A stretch of 64,000 bases of DNA from Planctomycetaceae bacterium. GTDB lineage: Bacteria; Planctomycetota; Phycisphaerae; Tepidisphaerales; Tepidisphaeraceae. The notes under the pieces are model-generated. The model saw only the letters and a list, made by a program, of their open reading frames with translations. It was not told the origin of the DNA and searched no databases. Position 1 is the stretch's first letter. Every line of letters starts with the position of its first letter. Below are positions 1 through 9,129 of this stretch, piece after piece. Both the position numbers and the translations under genes were made by a program. The stretch lies in assembly GCA_027487775.1 (NCBI GenBank), contig JAIYCY010000016.1, forward strand, positions 93,176-157,175. The letters run 5' to 3'.

Positions 1-270
1 ATGACGCGCCTCGGCCTCGGCGCGTACGGCCGGGCTTACGCCGTGCGCGCTGAACACGACGATCGAGCCTTCGGGCACTTCATTGATGGTCTCGACGAAT
101 TTCACGCCTCGCCTGACGAAATCTTCGACGACGTGTCGGTTGTGTACGATCTCGTGATAGACATAAATCGGCGCGCCGCGGGCCCGAAGCACCTGATCGA
201 CGACGTCGATCGCCATGCGAACGCCCGCACAAAAGCCACGAGGATTGGCAAGAAGGATCTTTTTCAGCAC
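1..270 (-). CDS. ispH: 4-hydroxy-3-methylbut-2-enyl diphosphate reductase, N-terminal part (cut by window edge)
   Basis: IspH (LytB) is the last enzyme of the MEP isoprenoid pathway and uses a [4Fe-4S] cluster to make IPP and DMAPP. Reading the minus strand from 270 gives a protein opening [20 protein letters not shown], the classic IspH start with its first cluster cysteine (NPRGFCAGV). It continues through YHEIVHN(R)HVV and [10 protein letters not shown], both hallmarks of the family. About 90 codons are present; the remainder lies beyond the left edge. I chose the GTG at 270 because it sits just before the conserved start. The frame stays open upstream into the sucD region, so the start is not certain. 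No clear Shine-Dalgarno (SD) sequence is seen. It is divergent from sucD with about 90 bases between them. Confidence 0.9.
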   Translation of the reverse strand, partial: MLKKILLANPRGFCAGVRMAIDVVDQVLRARGAPIYVYHEIVHNRHVVEDFVRRGVKFVETINEVPEGSIVVFSAHGVSPAVRAEAEARH

Positions 271-360
271 GAGGGAAGTATAGCCATCTTCGGCTTGCTT
301 GCCCGGTTGTCTGAAGCAAGGCTTGCCGAGAGGCGTTGGATCGGAATACTTCCATGGTCT

Positions 361-1284
361 ATGAGCATTCTGGTCGACAGCAGCACGAAGGTTATTTGTC
401 AGGGCATTACCGGCGCGGTGGGCGCGTTTCACACCAAAGGTTGCCTTGAGTACGGCACAAAGATGGTCGGCGGGGTCACACCCGGTAAGGGCGGTCAAAA
501 AGATGCCCACGGCCTGCCGATCTTCAACACCGTGGAGCAGGCGGTTCGTGCGACGGGCTGCGAAGCCAGCATGATCTTCGTCCCGCCACCTTTCGCCGCC
601 GACGCCATCATGGAAGCCGCGGCTGCGGGGGTTCGTGTCGTGTGCTGCATCACCGAAGGCGTACCCGTCCTCGACATGGTCAAGGCCAAGGCTTTCCTTC
701 GTGATTACCCCGCCACCACGCTCATCGGCCCCAACTGCCCTGGCATCATCACCCCCGGCGAGGGCCCCGGTTCGTCAAATCCCGGATGCAAGATCGGCAT
801 CATGCCGGGCTACATTCACACGCCAGCCTCCCACGCCAAGAGCGGCAAGAAGGTCGGCATCATCAGTCGATCCGGCACACTCACCTACGAAGCCGTCTGG
901 CAGTGCAGTTCACGCGGCATCGGCCAGACCACCTGCGTCGGCATCGGCGGTGACCCGGTGAAAGGCCTCAACTTCACCGAATGCGTGAAGATGCTGGCCG
1001 ACGATCCGCAGACCGACGGCATCATTCTCATTGGTGAGATCGGCGGGAGCGACGAAGTGGCAGCGGGTCGGTTCATTCAGCAGAACGTCAAGAAGCCCGT
1101 GACTGCGTTTATCGCTGGTCGCACCGCCCCGCCCGGTCGACGCATGGGCCACGCCGGCGCGATCATCAGTGGCGGTGAGGATACCGCCGACGCCAAACTC
1201 TCGGCCCTCCGCGTCTGTGGCCTGCACGTCGCCGAAACCCCCGCCACCATCGGCCAGACGATGGCCCGCGCACTCGGACTCTGA
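361..1284 (+). CDS. sucD: Succinate-CoA ligase (ADP/GDP-forming) subunit alpha
   Basis: The alpha subunit binds CoA and carries the phosphohistidine of succinyl-CoA synthetase in the TCA cycle. The protein (307 residues, slightly longer than usual) has the CoA-binding start '[16 protein letters not shown]', the loop '[14 protein letters not shown]', and the active-site histidine in '[11 protein letters not shown]' near the C-terminus. I start at the ATG at 361 (MSILVDSS) because the in-frame sequence upstream is antisense to ispH. The beta-subunit gene sucC, normally directly upstream, is not here: the left neighbour is ispH and the right is rho. The partner must be encoded elsewhere. Confidence 0.93.
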   Translation: MSILVDSSTKVICQGITGAVGAFHTKGCLEYGTKMVGGVTPGKGGQKDAHGLPIFNTVEQAVRATGCEASMIFVPPPFAADAIMEAAAAGVRVVCCITEGVPVLDMVKAKAFLRDYPATTLIGPNCPGIITPGEGPGSSNPGCKIGIMPGYIHTPASHAKSGKKVGIISRSGTLTYEAVWQCSSRGIGQTTCVGIGGDPVKGLNFTECVKMLADDPQTDGIILIGEIGGSDEVAAGRFIQQNVKKPVTAFIAGRTAPPGRRMGHAGAIISGGEDTADAKLSALRVCGLHVAETPATIGQTMARALGL

Positions 1285-1854
1285 TCCCAAGTCCCAGTCC
1301 GAGCTTTCGTCCCAAACCTCAAAATCGAACCCCACGGAACAAACGCTCAAGCGTTCATGACCCCACGATTGACCGGCCTGGGGCCAGGCCATCATCCAGT
1401 CTCGACTCCTGAAGATCTCAACCATTTCACGTTCCCCCTTGCCAACGCATTCGCGATAGATACATTATCTTTTGACAGCCCCGCCTGATGAGCGTGCGAT
1501 CACCCTCAAACGACTCCATCTGACGCCCGGCCCGACGCTGCTGCGATCGATACTCGTCCCCCGAATTTCGTTTGCAACAGCGTTCCTCGACTCGACGGTT
1601 CGCCCGCGCTCGGGCAATTTGTTGTAGTCGCCAGTCAAGTCGCGATGAGCATTCGAATCTGGATCACCCTCCGGATCGCGTTCATCGCAAACGAGGCTCG
1701 AATTCTGAGATTCATCCCGCTGCACATTCTCATACCACCTACCTCAATCCTTGCCGCGTTCGATTCGTTCGACGCGATTCTCCGGGCCGCAACGCCAGCC
1801 CCATCCAAGGCGTCTTTCATTTGACCAATGTTGACCGTTGTCGGAGTTTTCATC
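1285..1854. other. 570-base non-coding stretch between sucD and rho
   Basis: No convincing gene is seen on either strand. A perfect 7-base inverted repeat (GGCCTGG gg CCAGGCC, 1375-1390) lies 90 bases after sucD, but it has no T-run, so it is at best a weak terminator. An AT-rich patch at about 1452-1476 contains TACATTAT and TTGACA and may belong to a promoter; I could not fit a clean -35/-10 pair. The long distance to rho leaves room for a leader of the kind through which rho is autoregulated in other bacteria, which is inference only. Confidence 0.5.
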
Positions 1855-3390
1855 ATGTCCAAGTCTCGATCGAAGAAGCATTCGCAAAAGAGCCATAAGC
1901 CGCGTGAATCCTATGAAGGACTGCCCGACGACCGCGAACTCGACGCAGAGTCCCGCGCCGCAGACGCCGCCGCCGCTGCCGCAGCCAACGGGACCGCCGT
2001 CGCCGCACCGATCGCCCCGGTCGATCACGACGATGATGCCCCGTCCGAAGCGCCCGACTCACCCGCGCAAGGCGCCGACGACATCGCCGAGATCGATGCC
2101 GAAACACACGCCAAATACGAATCCGTCAAACAGCAGAAGCTCTACATCAAGGAACTCCAGCAAATGGAAGTCGACCAACTTCACGTGCTCGCGCGTGAGG
2201 ACGGCATCCAGGACTACGTTGGACTCAAGAAGCAGGACCTGATCTTCCAAATCCTCCGCGCCCGCGTCCGCCAGAATGGTTTGATGTTCGGCGAAGGCGT
2301 TCTCGAAATCCTTCCCGACGGCTTCGGCTTCCTTCGATCGCCTGAATACAACTATCTCCCGTGTCCCGATGACGTTTACGTCTCGCCCAGCCAGATCCGA
2401 CGCTTCGGCCTGCGCAACGGCCACGTCGTCCAGGGGCAAATCCGCCCGCCCAAGGAATCCGAACGCTACTTCGCACTCCTCCGCGTCGAAGCCATCAACG
2501 GCGAAGACCCCGAGCGCATCACCGAAGTCACCAACTTCGAAGACCTGACCCCCATCCATCCCAACAAGCGACTCGTGATGGAGAGCGATCCCAAAGACCT
2601 CAACATGCGGATCGTCGATCTCGTCACACCCATCGGCATGGGACAGCGCATGCTGATCGTCGCCCCGCCACGCACGGGCAAAACCGTGCTCATGCAAAAA
2701 ATCGCCAACTCGATTTCCAAGAATCACCCCGAATGTCTGCTGATCATCCTTCTGGTCGACGAACGACCCGAAGAAGTCACCGACATGAAGCGCAACACCA
2801 GGGCCGAAGTCGTCAGCAGCACCTTCGACGAGCCGGCAAGCCGTCACGTGCAGGTGGCGGAGATGGTCATCGAAAAGGCGAAGCGCTACGTCGAATTTGG
2901 CAAGCACGTGGTGATCCTGCTCGATTCCATCACACGACTCGCCCGTGCGTACAACACCGAAGTCCCGCACTCTGGGAAGATCCTCTCAGGCGGTGTCGAC
3001 GCCAACGCGCTGCAAAAGCCCAAACGATTCTTCGGCGCCGCCCGTGCCATCGAGAACGGCGGATCACTCACCATCCTCGGCACCAGCCTCGTCGATACCG
3101 GCTCAAAGATGGACGAAGTGATCTTCGAAGAGTTCAAAGGCACCGGCAACTCCGAGCTCCACCTCGACCGCCGACTCGTCGATAAACGCGTCTGGCCCGC
3201 GATCGACATCAATTCCTCCGGCACGCGTCGCGAAGAACTCCTCCTGGATCGCAAGGAAATGGAACTCGTCTACCGCCTGCGCCGCGTTCTCTCCGACATG
3301 AACCCCGTCGAAGCCGTCGAACTCCTCAAGGGACGCCTCGACAAAGTCCCGTCCAATGCGCAATTCCTCATGTCGATGAACCTCGACTAA
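1855..3390 (+). CDS. rho: Transcription termination factor Rho
   Basis: Rho is a hexameric RNA-dependent ATPase that ends transcription of untranslated RNA. The C-terminal two thirds are canonical: an RNA-binding cold-shock-like domain ('[20 protein letters not shown]'), the Walker A loop '[12 protein letters not shown]' near residue 272, '[13 protein letters not shown]', and the secondary RNA-binding region around 'RAYN'. The N-terminus carries about 80 extra low-complexity residues rich in Ala, Asp and Glu after a basic start, typical of Rho from high-GC and planctomycete lineages. I choose the ATG at 1855 rather than 1828 because CGGAG lies 8 bases upstream. A strong hairpin terminator follows at 3430. 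Confidence 0.96.
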   Translation: MSKSRSKKHSQKSHKPRESYEGLPDDRELDAESRAADAAAAAAANGTAVAAPIAPVDHDDDAPSEAPDSPAQGADDIAEIDAETHAKYESVKQQKLYIKELQQMEVDQLHVLAREDGIQDYVGLKKQDLIFQILRARVRQNGLMFGEGVLEILPDGFGFLRSPEYNYLPCPDDVYVSPSQIRRFGLRNGHVVQGQIRPPKESERYFALLRVEAINGEDPERITEVTNFEDLTPIHPNKRLVMESDPKDLNMRIVDLVTPIGMGQRMLIVAPPRTGKTVLMQKIANSISKNHPECLLIILLVDERPEEVTDMKRNTRAEVVSSTFDEPASRHVQVAEMVIEKAKRYVEFGKHVVILLDSITRLARAYNTEVPHSGKILSGGVDANALQKPKRFFGAARAIENGGSLTILGTSLVDTGSKMDEVIFEEFKGTGNSELHLDRRLVDKRVWPAIDINSSGTRREELLLDRKEMELVYRLRRVLSDMNPVEAVELLKGRLDKVPSNAQFLMSMNLD

Positions 3391-3429
3391 TCGCCGGTTG
3401 CGCTCCGATCTCAGCCCAGACCATCCCTT

Positions 3430-3464
3430 AAGGCCCTGTCCGCCCGGACCGGGCCTTTTCTTTC
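3430..3464 (+). terminator. Intrinsic terminator after rho
   Basis: A 13-base stem (AAGGCCCTGTCCG pairing with CGGACCGGGCCTT, one mismatch, 3-base loop) is followed by a T-rich run (TTCTTTC). It lies about 40 bases after the rho stop codon and before the next gene. Confidence 0.85.
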
Positions 3465-3607
3465 GCGCCCAAACCCGGGGCTCCAACTTCAGCCCCAACA
3501 CTAACCCACCCATCCACCAAACATACACCCGAACATTAACCAGATTTTTAACTTGCAAACAACCGTCCTTCGCCCTAACATGCCCGGCAACCCAATTCGG
3601 AGGCTCG

Positions 3608-4561
3608 ATGCCCGACTCGTCTGGACCCACAAGGCCGTTCAATACGAATAAGCGATTGAGGAAATTCCCCGCCCGCAGCGACGGGCCACAAGCAGGGACT
3701 CGCTCCGGATCGCTTCGCCCCGGCGGCGGTAAGCCCAAAGACCCCGACGCGCCCGACGAAATCCTCTTCCAGTCATTCTTCAAAAGCGTCGGCCCGCGCA
3801 CCTACGCCGCCCAGATCAAAAAGGCTCGCAACGGCAACCACTATCTCGTCCTCACCGAAGGAAAACGCGACAAGCAAACCGAAGAGCTACGCAAAATCCG
3901 ACTCTTCCTTTACAGCGAGGACTTCCAGTCCTTCTTCCACCTCCTGCGCGAGACTGCCGACTGGATCCGAGCCCACCCGCCGCCCCAAGCCTATCAACAA
4001 AAACGGTCAAAGTTCTGGGCCAAAAAGGCCCGAACAGGGGCTGAGTCTGTGTCTGAGCCTGAGCCTGAGTCTGTGTCTGAGTCTGAGCCAGTTGCACCAG
4101 CCAAAGCACCAACATCTGCCCAACGGGGAACCACTCGCCCGACGCCTCAAAGAAGTCCAACGAGTCCCCAGAATCGGACGGCTCAGCCAGGCCAGCCAGT
4201 TCACCAAACCCCGATGGCTCTACATGCACCGCCTGCTCAGCACACACCGCACGCGCAACCAACACCGCACGCGCAACCAGCACGGCATGTGCAACCAACA
4301 CGGCATGTGCAACAGACACCGATCGTGCAACGAAGACCCACCGGTCAGCAGCCCGCCAGAGCGACACAACTTCCGACAACGCCCGCGCAAGTTCCGACCA
4401 CACCCACGCAACCTCGGACAACGCCCACGCAAGTTCCGACAACGCCCACGCAACCTCGGACAACGCCCACGCAGCGAATCCCGGCGCGAACGAACGATCG
4501 ATCCCCAGCATCCGGCTATGGGTCAGCCCACGGGTCAGCCCACGGGTCGGCCCACGCTTAA
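3608..4561 (+). CDS. PUR-family (DUF3276-like) nucleic-acid-binding protein with long repetitive tail
   Basis: Residues about 55-130 ('ILFQSFFKSVGPRTYAAQI ... YLVLTEGKR ... LFLYSEDFQSFFHLLRETADWI') match the bacterial PUR-alpha-like fold, which binds single-stranded DNA or RNA. Molecular function in bacteria is poorly known. The rest, about 180 residues, is disordered: first a run of Ser/Glu/Pro, then Pro/Thr/Gln-rich tandem repeats encoded by 18-base units (4244-4333) and 21-base units (4386-4475), ending in GSAH repeats. The start at 3608 is supported by GGAGG five bases upstream; the frame is open further up but that part overlaps the rho terminator. It stands alone, convergent with the next gene. 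Confidence 0.8.
   Translation: MPDSSGPTRPFNTNKRLRKFPARSDGPQAGTRSGSLRPGGGKPKDPDAPDEILFQSFFKSVGPRTYAAQIKKARNGNHYLVLTEGKRDKQTEELRKIRLFLYSEDFQSFFHLLRETADWIRAHPPPQAYQQKRSKFWAKKARTGAESVSEPEPESVSESEPVAPAKAPTSAQRGTTRPTPQRSPTSPQNRTAQPGQPVHQTPMALHAPPAQHTPHAQPTPHAQPARHVQPTRHVQQTPIVQRRPTGQQPARATQLPTTPAQVPTTPTQPRTTPTQVPTTPTQPRTTPTQRIPARTNDRSPASGYGSAHGSAHGSAHA
4244..4333 (+). repeat. Five 18-base tandem repeats inside the PUR-domain gene
   Basis: Units resemble ACACCGCACGCGCAACCA. The first two are identical and the later three diverge (GCACGGCATGTGCAACCA and similar). They are in frame and encode TPHAQP/RHVQPT-type hexapeptides. Confidence 0.85.
4386..4475 (+). repeat. Four-plus 21-base tandem repeats inside the PUR-domain gene
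   Basis: Units beginning CGCAAGTTCCGAC or CGCAACCTCGGAC recur at 4386, 4407, 4428 and 4449, with a partial copy at 4470. They alternate between two forms, so the higher-order unit is 42 bases. They encode VPTTPTQ/PRTTPTQ heptapeptides. Confidence 0.85.
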
Positions 4562-4633
4562 GGATCGATCAACAGCACATCCGACGGGTTCAAGCGACAA
4601 CAGATCATGGCTGCCGCTCAGCAGGTCCACTGA

Positions 4634-5713
4634 TCAGTAGACCTTCAGGAATTGCACGAGGTTGTTCAGCACGCGTCGGGCGGAGCGATCGTAGCGGGCG
4701 TAGAGCTTGCCCGAGTCTTCGCGAATCTTTGCGATGGCGTTGGCAGAGAGTGGCTGGCCGGTTGTTTCGGTTTCGGTCGCTCGCGTGGTGGTGATCCGGT
4801 CGATGTCGGTGGCTTCCAGTTCGAGTTGGAATTGAAAACCGAAGACGTTGTTCTTGAATCGATACGCATGATGGCGGGTCGCGCGTGACGAGGCGATCAG
4901 CACGTTCCCCGTCGGCGGCCGCGCTGGCGGAGGCGGCGGATTCGCAGGCGGTGGAAGGGCCGGCAGAGCAAAAGTGTCGACATGCCAACTAAAGACCGGC
5001 GTCCCGTCGACCAGACCAAAGACGACCGGTTCTGTCCCACCGGGAAACGGCAGGTTGATCGTCGACCATCCGAACTCCGTGACCAATTCACCAGGATCAG
5101 GTTTCACTTCCGCGACCGACGCGTGCGCGGGTGTTTGACTGGCGGGAGGCTGGTTCGGACTCGCACCGGGTGTCGAGGGGGGGGCACCCGGTGCCCCCGA
5201 ACCTCCGCCCGCAGGCGCTGCAGTTCCTGCGGCTGTCGGAAGTGATGCGGGTGCGGGCGAAGTTGTAGGTGCCGGCGGAGTTGTAGGTGCGGGCGAAGTT
5301 GTAGGTGCCGGCGGAGTTGTAGGTGCGGGCGGAGTTGTAGGTGCCGGGGGAGTTGCCGGTGGTTTTCGATTTTCAGTGACCTTCGCGCCGGCGGCATAAC
5401 TCAGGAGCTCGGCGCCGAATCCCGTGCCCACGACGGGCCGATCCGCGTCGACAAACACCTTGGCCGCCCGGATGGCACCCTCGAGGGCGCTTCGTTCCAC
5501 CGGCCCGACGCGTTCCGCGCCGGCTTCGAACGTCTTGACCCGCAAACGCCCACCCAGGAGCACCAGCAATCGCACTTCGTCAAGGTCTTCAGGCACACGC
5601 TCCCCGGCGTCCAGCCGGATCACCCGGACTGGAATCCCAAAATCCCGCAAAACCCCCGCCACACGGCCCGGCGGATAAAGCGCATCAAACTGCAGCAAGA
5701 GTGCCTCATTCAT
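4634..5713 (-). CDS. Degenerate class I glutamine amidotransferase-like protein with Pro/Ala/Thr linker
   Basis: The N-terminal part (about residues 1-115) and C-terminal part (about 205-345) together read as a class I glutamine amidotransferase fold: an opening 'LLLQFDALYPPGRVAGVLRDFGIP', a nucleophile-elbow-like 'PVVGTGFGAELLSYAAGAKV', and a late strand 'FGFQFQLELEATDI'. In active family members these are GxCxGxQ and FQFHxE. Here the nucleophilic Cys and the catalytic His are both missing, so amidase activity is unlikely. The two halves are separated by about 90 low-complexity residues including TTPPAP repeats. The ATG at 5713 is preferred over the GTG at 5716. Its role is unknown; it stands alone between convergent and divergent neighbours. 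Confidence 0.6.
   Translation of the reverse strand: MNEALLLQFDALYPPGRVAGVLRDFGIPVRVIRLDAGERVPEDLDEVRLLVLLGGRLRVKTFEAGAERVGPVERSALEGAIRAAKVFVDADRPVVGTGFGAELLSYAAGAKVTENRKPPATPPAPTTPPAPTTPPAPTTSPAPTTPPAPTTSPAPASLPTAAGTAAPAGGGSGAPGAPPSTPGASPNQPPASQTPAHASVAEVKPDPGELVTEFGWSTINLPFPGGTEPVVFGLVDGTPVFSWHVDTFALPALPPPANPPPPPARPPTGNVLIASSRATRHHAYRFKNNVFGFQFQLELEATDIDRITTTRATETETTGQPLSANAIAKIREDSGKLYARYDRSARRVLNNLVQFLKVY
5251..5358 (-). repeat. Six 18-base tandem repeats inside the amidotransferase-like gene
   Basis: On the plus strand the units read GTGCGGGCGAAGTTGTAG or GTGCCGGCGGAGTTGTAG, alternating, with starts at 5251, 5269, 5287, 5305, 5323 and 5341. They encode the (S/P)PAPTT repeats of the linker. 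Confidence 0.9.
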
Positions 5714-5918
5714 CACACGCGATCATCATTACCCAAGCCCCCCTTTGCAAGACGCCCCAACTCATCCACCCATCCATCTCAAGCTTCTCTTGCCCCCTCC
5801 CGATCCATCCACGTCATCAACGGAATTGCGATTCTCGCTACCCAGGCCCTCTTCGCCCCTTCGGGTTCAGACCACGAATTTGCCCTCAGATCACACTTCG
5901 ATCGTGCATTTCGTTACA

Positions 5919-6293
5919 ATGTTCCGTCCGATGCACATGCGATTGGTCAAGACGTTCCGATTCGAAGCCGCACACAGCCTCCCCAGCTTCCCCGACGGGC
6001 ACAAGTGCCGCAGACTCCACGGACACAGCTTCCGCTTCGACGTTATTGTCGCCGGCGAAGTCGATCCCGCCCGCGGCTATCTGATTGATTACGGCGACAT
6101 CAAGTCGGCTGTCGATCCGATCGTCAGGCAGCTCGACCACTACCACCTCAACGACATCGAAGGCCTGGCCAACCCCACCAGCGAAATGATCGCCCACTGG
6201 CTCTGGCAGCGGATCAAACCTGTGTTGCCGATGCTCGATGAAATCATCGTCTACGAGACGTGCACGAGCGCCTGCCACTATCGCGGGCAGTAG
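5919..6293 (+). CDS. queD: 6-carboxytetrahydropterin synthase (QueD/PTPS family)
   Basis: The enzyme converts dihydroneopterin triphosphate to 6-carboxytetrahydropterin in queuosine/7-deazaguanine synthesis. All key residues are visible: the zinc histidine in 'FRFEAAHSLP', the catalytic Cys in 'GHKCRRLHGHSF', and the two zinc histidines in the same motif. Further on come 'YLIDYGDIK' and 'LDHYHLND', then 'NPTSEMIA' and the substrate Glu in 'VYETCTSACHY'. At about 120 residues it has family length. The start is uncertain between ATGs at 5919, 5931 and 5937; none has an SD. No other queuosine genes are adjacent. Confidence 0.9.
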   Translation: MFRPMHMRLVKTFRFEAAHSLPSFPDGHKCRRLHGHSFRFDVIVAGEVDPARGYLIDYGDIKSAVDPIVRQLDHYHLNDIEGLANPTSEMIAHWLWQRIKPVLPMLDEIIVYETCTSACHYRGQ

Positions 6294-6423
6294 GGCTTCG
6301 TGCAGGAGGTCGATATTCAAGACAGTCCGCGACTCGGGCAGAAATAGTCTGCCGTCTGCGACGACATGCGCTTCAAGAGCCTCGGCGCGAGCGACTTTTT
6401 GCGAGACATTTCTTGAGTTGGCA

Positions 6424-7398
6424 TTACATCGCCCGTTCGGTGACAAACCGCGCCGCCGACGCGAGTGCGTCCCGGTCAGCGGATTCTGGGATCACGTTCA
6501 GACAATCGATGGCCTGATCGACGTACCCCTGGGCCGCCTGTCGTGCGAAGCCGATCGATCCGCTGGGCGTGATGAGGTTTCGCACCTTTTCCACACGGTC
6601 GGGTTCGTCCCCTTTGAGCAGGCTCCGAAGCAGATTCCGATGCTCTGCGGGAGCGGTTCGCAGGAAGTGGATCAGCGGCAACGTCATTTTCCCTTGTTCG
6701 ACGTCGCTTCCGAGGCTCTTTCCCACCTGACTGACATCCCCGACCAAGTCGAGGACGTCGTCCTGCACCTGAAACGCAATCCCGATCGAACGGCCGAACT
6801 CGTGCATCGCCCGCTGTTGTGCTTCGCTCGCGCCGGCGTATCGCGCGCCGAGCATGGCGCTGGTCGCGATGAGGCTAGCGGTCTTGCGTTCGATGATTTG
6901 CAGATAGACGGCCTCGCTGAGGTCGAGATTTCCGCGATTTTCCAGTTGCAGAAGCTCACCCTCACAGACCGCATTGGTTGTCGCAGCGATCATGCGGCTT
7001 GCCCACGGGTCGTTCAGTTCGCTGCAGAGGTGATAGCTGTGGCTGATGAGATAATCGCCGAGAAGGACGGCCGCCTCGTTGCCGCGCAGGTGGTTGATGG
7101 TCGCCCCGCGTCGCCTGAGTTCGGCGGCATCGAGGACGTCATCGTGGACGAGCGTGGCCATATGCACCATTTCGACGACTGTGCCAAGCGTCGTGTGCGC
7201 CTCGGTCAATTCCCCACACGCCCGACCGGCGAGCAGCAAGAGAGCCGGCCTGAGCATTTTGCCCCGGAACCGCGCCACATGCCGCACCAGCGTGTTCACG
7301 CCCGCCACGTCGCTCCGTAATTCCTGGTCAAACTTCCGCTCGACCTCGGCCATCGCATCAGAGACACCCGCAAACATTGTCGGCAACGCCATCGGCAT
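6424..7398 (-). CDS. Polyprenyl diphosphate synthase (trans-isoprenyl family)
   Basis: This family condenses IPP onto allylic diphosphates to make the long chains of quinones. Both Asp-rich motifs are present: the first as 'LVHDDVLDAAELRRRG' and the second as 'FQVQDDVLDLVGD'. The family start 'RGKMLRPALLLLAGRA' is also clear. The absence of bulky residues just before the first motif suggests a long-chain product (octa- to decaprenyl), which is inference. I start at 7398 (MPMALPTMF); the frame extends upstream to 7509 but that part looks non-coding. About 270 bases separate it from the glycosyltransferase upstream. Confidence 0.9.
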   Translation of the reverse strand: MPMALPTMFAGVSDAMAEVERKFDQELRSDVAGVNTLVRHVARFRGKMLRPALLLLAGRACGELTEAHTTLGTVVEMVHMATLVHDDVLDAAELRRRGATINHLRGNEAAVLLGDYLISHSYHLCSELNDPWASRMIAATTNAVCEGELLQLENRGNLDLSEAVYLQIIERKTASLIATSAMLGARYAGASEAQQRAMHEFGRSIGIAFQVQDDVLDLVGDVSQVGKSLGSDVEQGKMTLPLIHFLRTAPAEHRNLLRSLLKGDEPDRVEKVRNLITPSGSIGFARQAAQGYVDQAIDCLNVIPESADRDALASAARFVTERAM

Positions 7399-7666
7399 AA
7401 CACACACTCTTTCGGTCAAACAACCTGCATGCACAGCGATCGTCCATCTCTGACCCGAACCCGGTCGGATGATTTTCGACACGGTTTCGAACGGGCCCGT
7501 CGTTTTCAATCACCGCACGCTCTTATTAGATGATCGATCCGGGCCCAAGGCGAGTCACCACTGACAGTTTCGAAATCTGTGAAACTTTGCATAGTGGGCC
7601 GACATTCGGCTGAAGCATGGCTTCATCGCCCGCCGAGCCAAACTGCGAAACTGGTGAGCGACCGGG

Positions 7667-8926
7667 TCATGAGCCCGACGATTCTGTGGATGACGCGATG
7701 TCACGAATCAGATGCGCCCGGTGCGCGAAGACGGATTCGTCGTTAAAGGGCTCACCGTCGTTCCACGCACGTTCTGCGAGGTCCGCGAGCGCGATCCGGT
7801 CGGCGGCCAGCATGGTGATCGTCGCGGCGAGCGCTCCGACGTTGTTGGGCGGAACCAATCGCCCCCCGCCATTCGACTCGATCAGGTCCCGCGGGAAGCT
7901 CGAGTCATACCCGACGAGCGGCGTTCCGCTGACAAGGGCCTCGATCAGAACGCGTGGACTCTCGGGCGTCTTATGACAAAAGACCATCGCGTGCGCGGAT
8001 CGAATCGCCTCGAGCAGTTGCATGCGATCTCCGACAAACCCCGGCAGTTCGATCACCTCGTTCAGATGCAAGTCCGCGACGCGCTGCTGCATCTCAGCGA
8101 GCCTCTCGCCGTTGCCGAACCAGGTCGCCCTGAACTCGGCCCCCGCGTCGCGCGCCATGGCGAGCGCCTCGATCCAATCGAGCGGCCCTTTCATGTCATC
8201 AGCCCGCCCCGCATAGACGATCCGCATGGGCATGCCCGATCGAATCTTTCTCAGCTTTTGGTCGAGCGTCGCGCGATCCAACCGGTCTGATTTTTTCAGA
8301 TGGATGTTGTGCACCACATGCGCATTTAAGGAAAGCGGCCCGAGTGCGTCGAACACCTCTCGACCGTGGCAGAGGCAGAGGTGAGCGCGTCGGACGCTCC
8401 GCTGATACATGCGTCGCATGAGCCAGACGTCGAGGGGCTTTTGCAGATTTCGCGGAAAGGATCGTGGCGTGCGTGCCCAGACGTCGTATTCCACGCGATC
8501 AAACCAGACGGCGTGTTTGCGGTGCATGCGATGCGCTTCGTCGGCGGCGATCCAACCCCAATCGCCCCAGTAGGTACCGATGGCAAAGCAGAGGTGTTGA
8601 TGCGACGCGATTTCCTGACGCAACGCAGAGCGGACTGAGTTGATTTGGCGTAGGTATCGCATCGGGCGAAACGCCCACGGCAGTCCGACGAAGCGTAGTC
8701 GTTTTCGCACGTCGGCGGGCAATCCGTCTGTCGCGTCCCATTTCGTGTTCGGAAATTTTTGGAGGAAGGATTCTTCGACGATGGGTGCGGCCACCGTGAG
8801 TGAGGAAAAATGGTCGAGCCATCGTGCAAAGCCGTTGAGTGCCTGCGATTCGACGATGACGCGCTCGCCGGTTCGAGCAAACGGGAGCGGGAGCAGCAGC
8901 AGGAGTCGATCATGGTCGGCCGTCAT
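7667..8926 (-). CDS. Glycosyltransferase family 4-like (GT-B)
   Basis: The C-terminal half has the retaining GT-B signature of group 1 glycosyltransferases: 'MRIVYAGRADDMKGPLDWIEALAMA', 'ATWFGNGERLAEMQQRV', 'VIELPGFVGDRMQLLEAI' and 'SPRVLIEALVSGTPLVGYDSSFPRDLIE', the last holding the E-x7-E-like nucleotide-sugar region. The N-terminal acceptor domain is typical in length (419 residues in all). The ATG at 8926 follows a TTG at 8929 in the same frame. The acceptor and sugar cannot be read from sequence. It is a single gene, divergent from the HAD phosphatase. Confidence 0.85.
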   Translation of the reverse strand: MTADHDRLLLLLPLPFARTGERVIVESQALNGFARWLDHFSSLTVAAPIVEESFLQKFPNTKWDATDGLPADVRKRLRFVGLPWAFRPMRYLRQINSVRSALRQEIASHQHLCFAIGTYWGDWGWIAADEAHRMHRKHAVWFDRVEYDVWARTPRSFPRNLQKPLDVWLMRRMYQRSVRRAHLCLCHGREVFDALGPLSLNAHVVHNIHLKKSDRLDRATLDQKLRKIRSGMPMRIVYAGRADDMKGPLDWIEALAMARDAGAEFRATWFGNGERLAEMQQRVADLHLNEVIELPGFVGDRMQLLEAIRSAHAMVFCHKTPESPRVLIEALVSGTPLVGYDSSFPRDLIESNGGGRLVPPNNVGALAATITMLAADRIALADLAERAWNDGEPFNDESVFAHRAHLIRDIASSTESSGS

Positions 8927-9129
8927 CAAAGTTAGTTATCGACCGATTGACCGCGCATCGCCAACAACAACTGCTCCATTTTGCGCAGATTTCGGTGGAT
9001 TCCGCAGTCGTGGCTGACCACCACGGATTGAGACTGAGCATGTGCGACAATCTGTCGATTGTGGATAACCCGACAGAATGATCGCTCTGGCGTGTTGTGG
9101 GGGCTCATTTCCGATAAATCGGAGCACCT

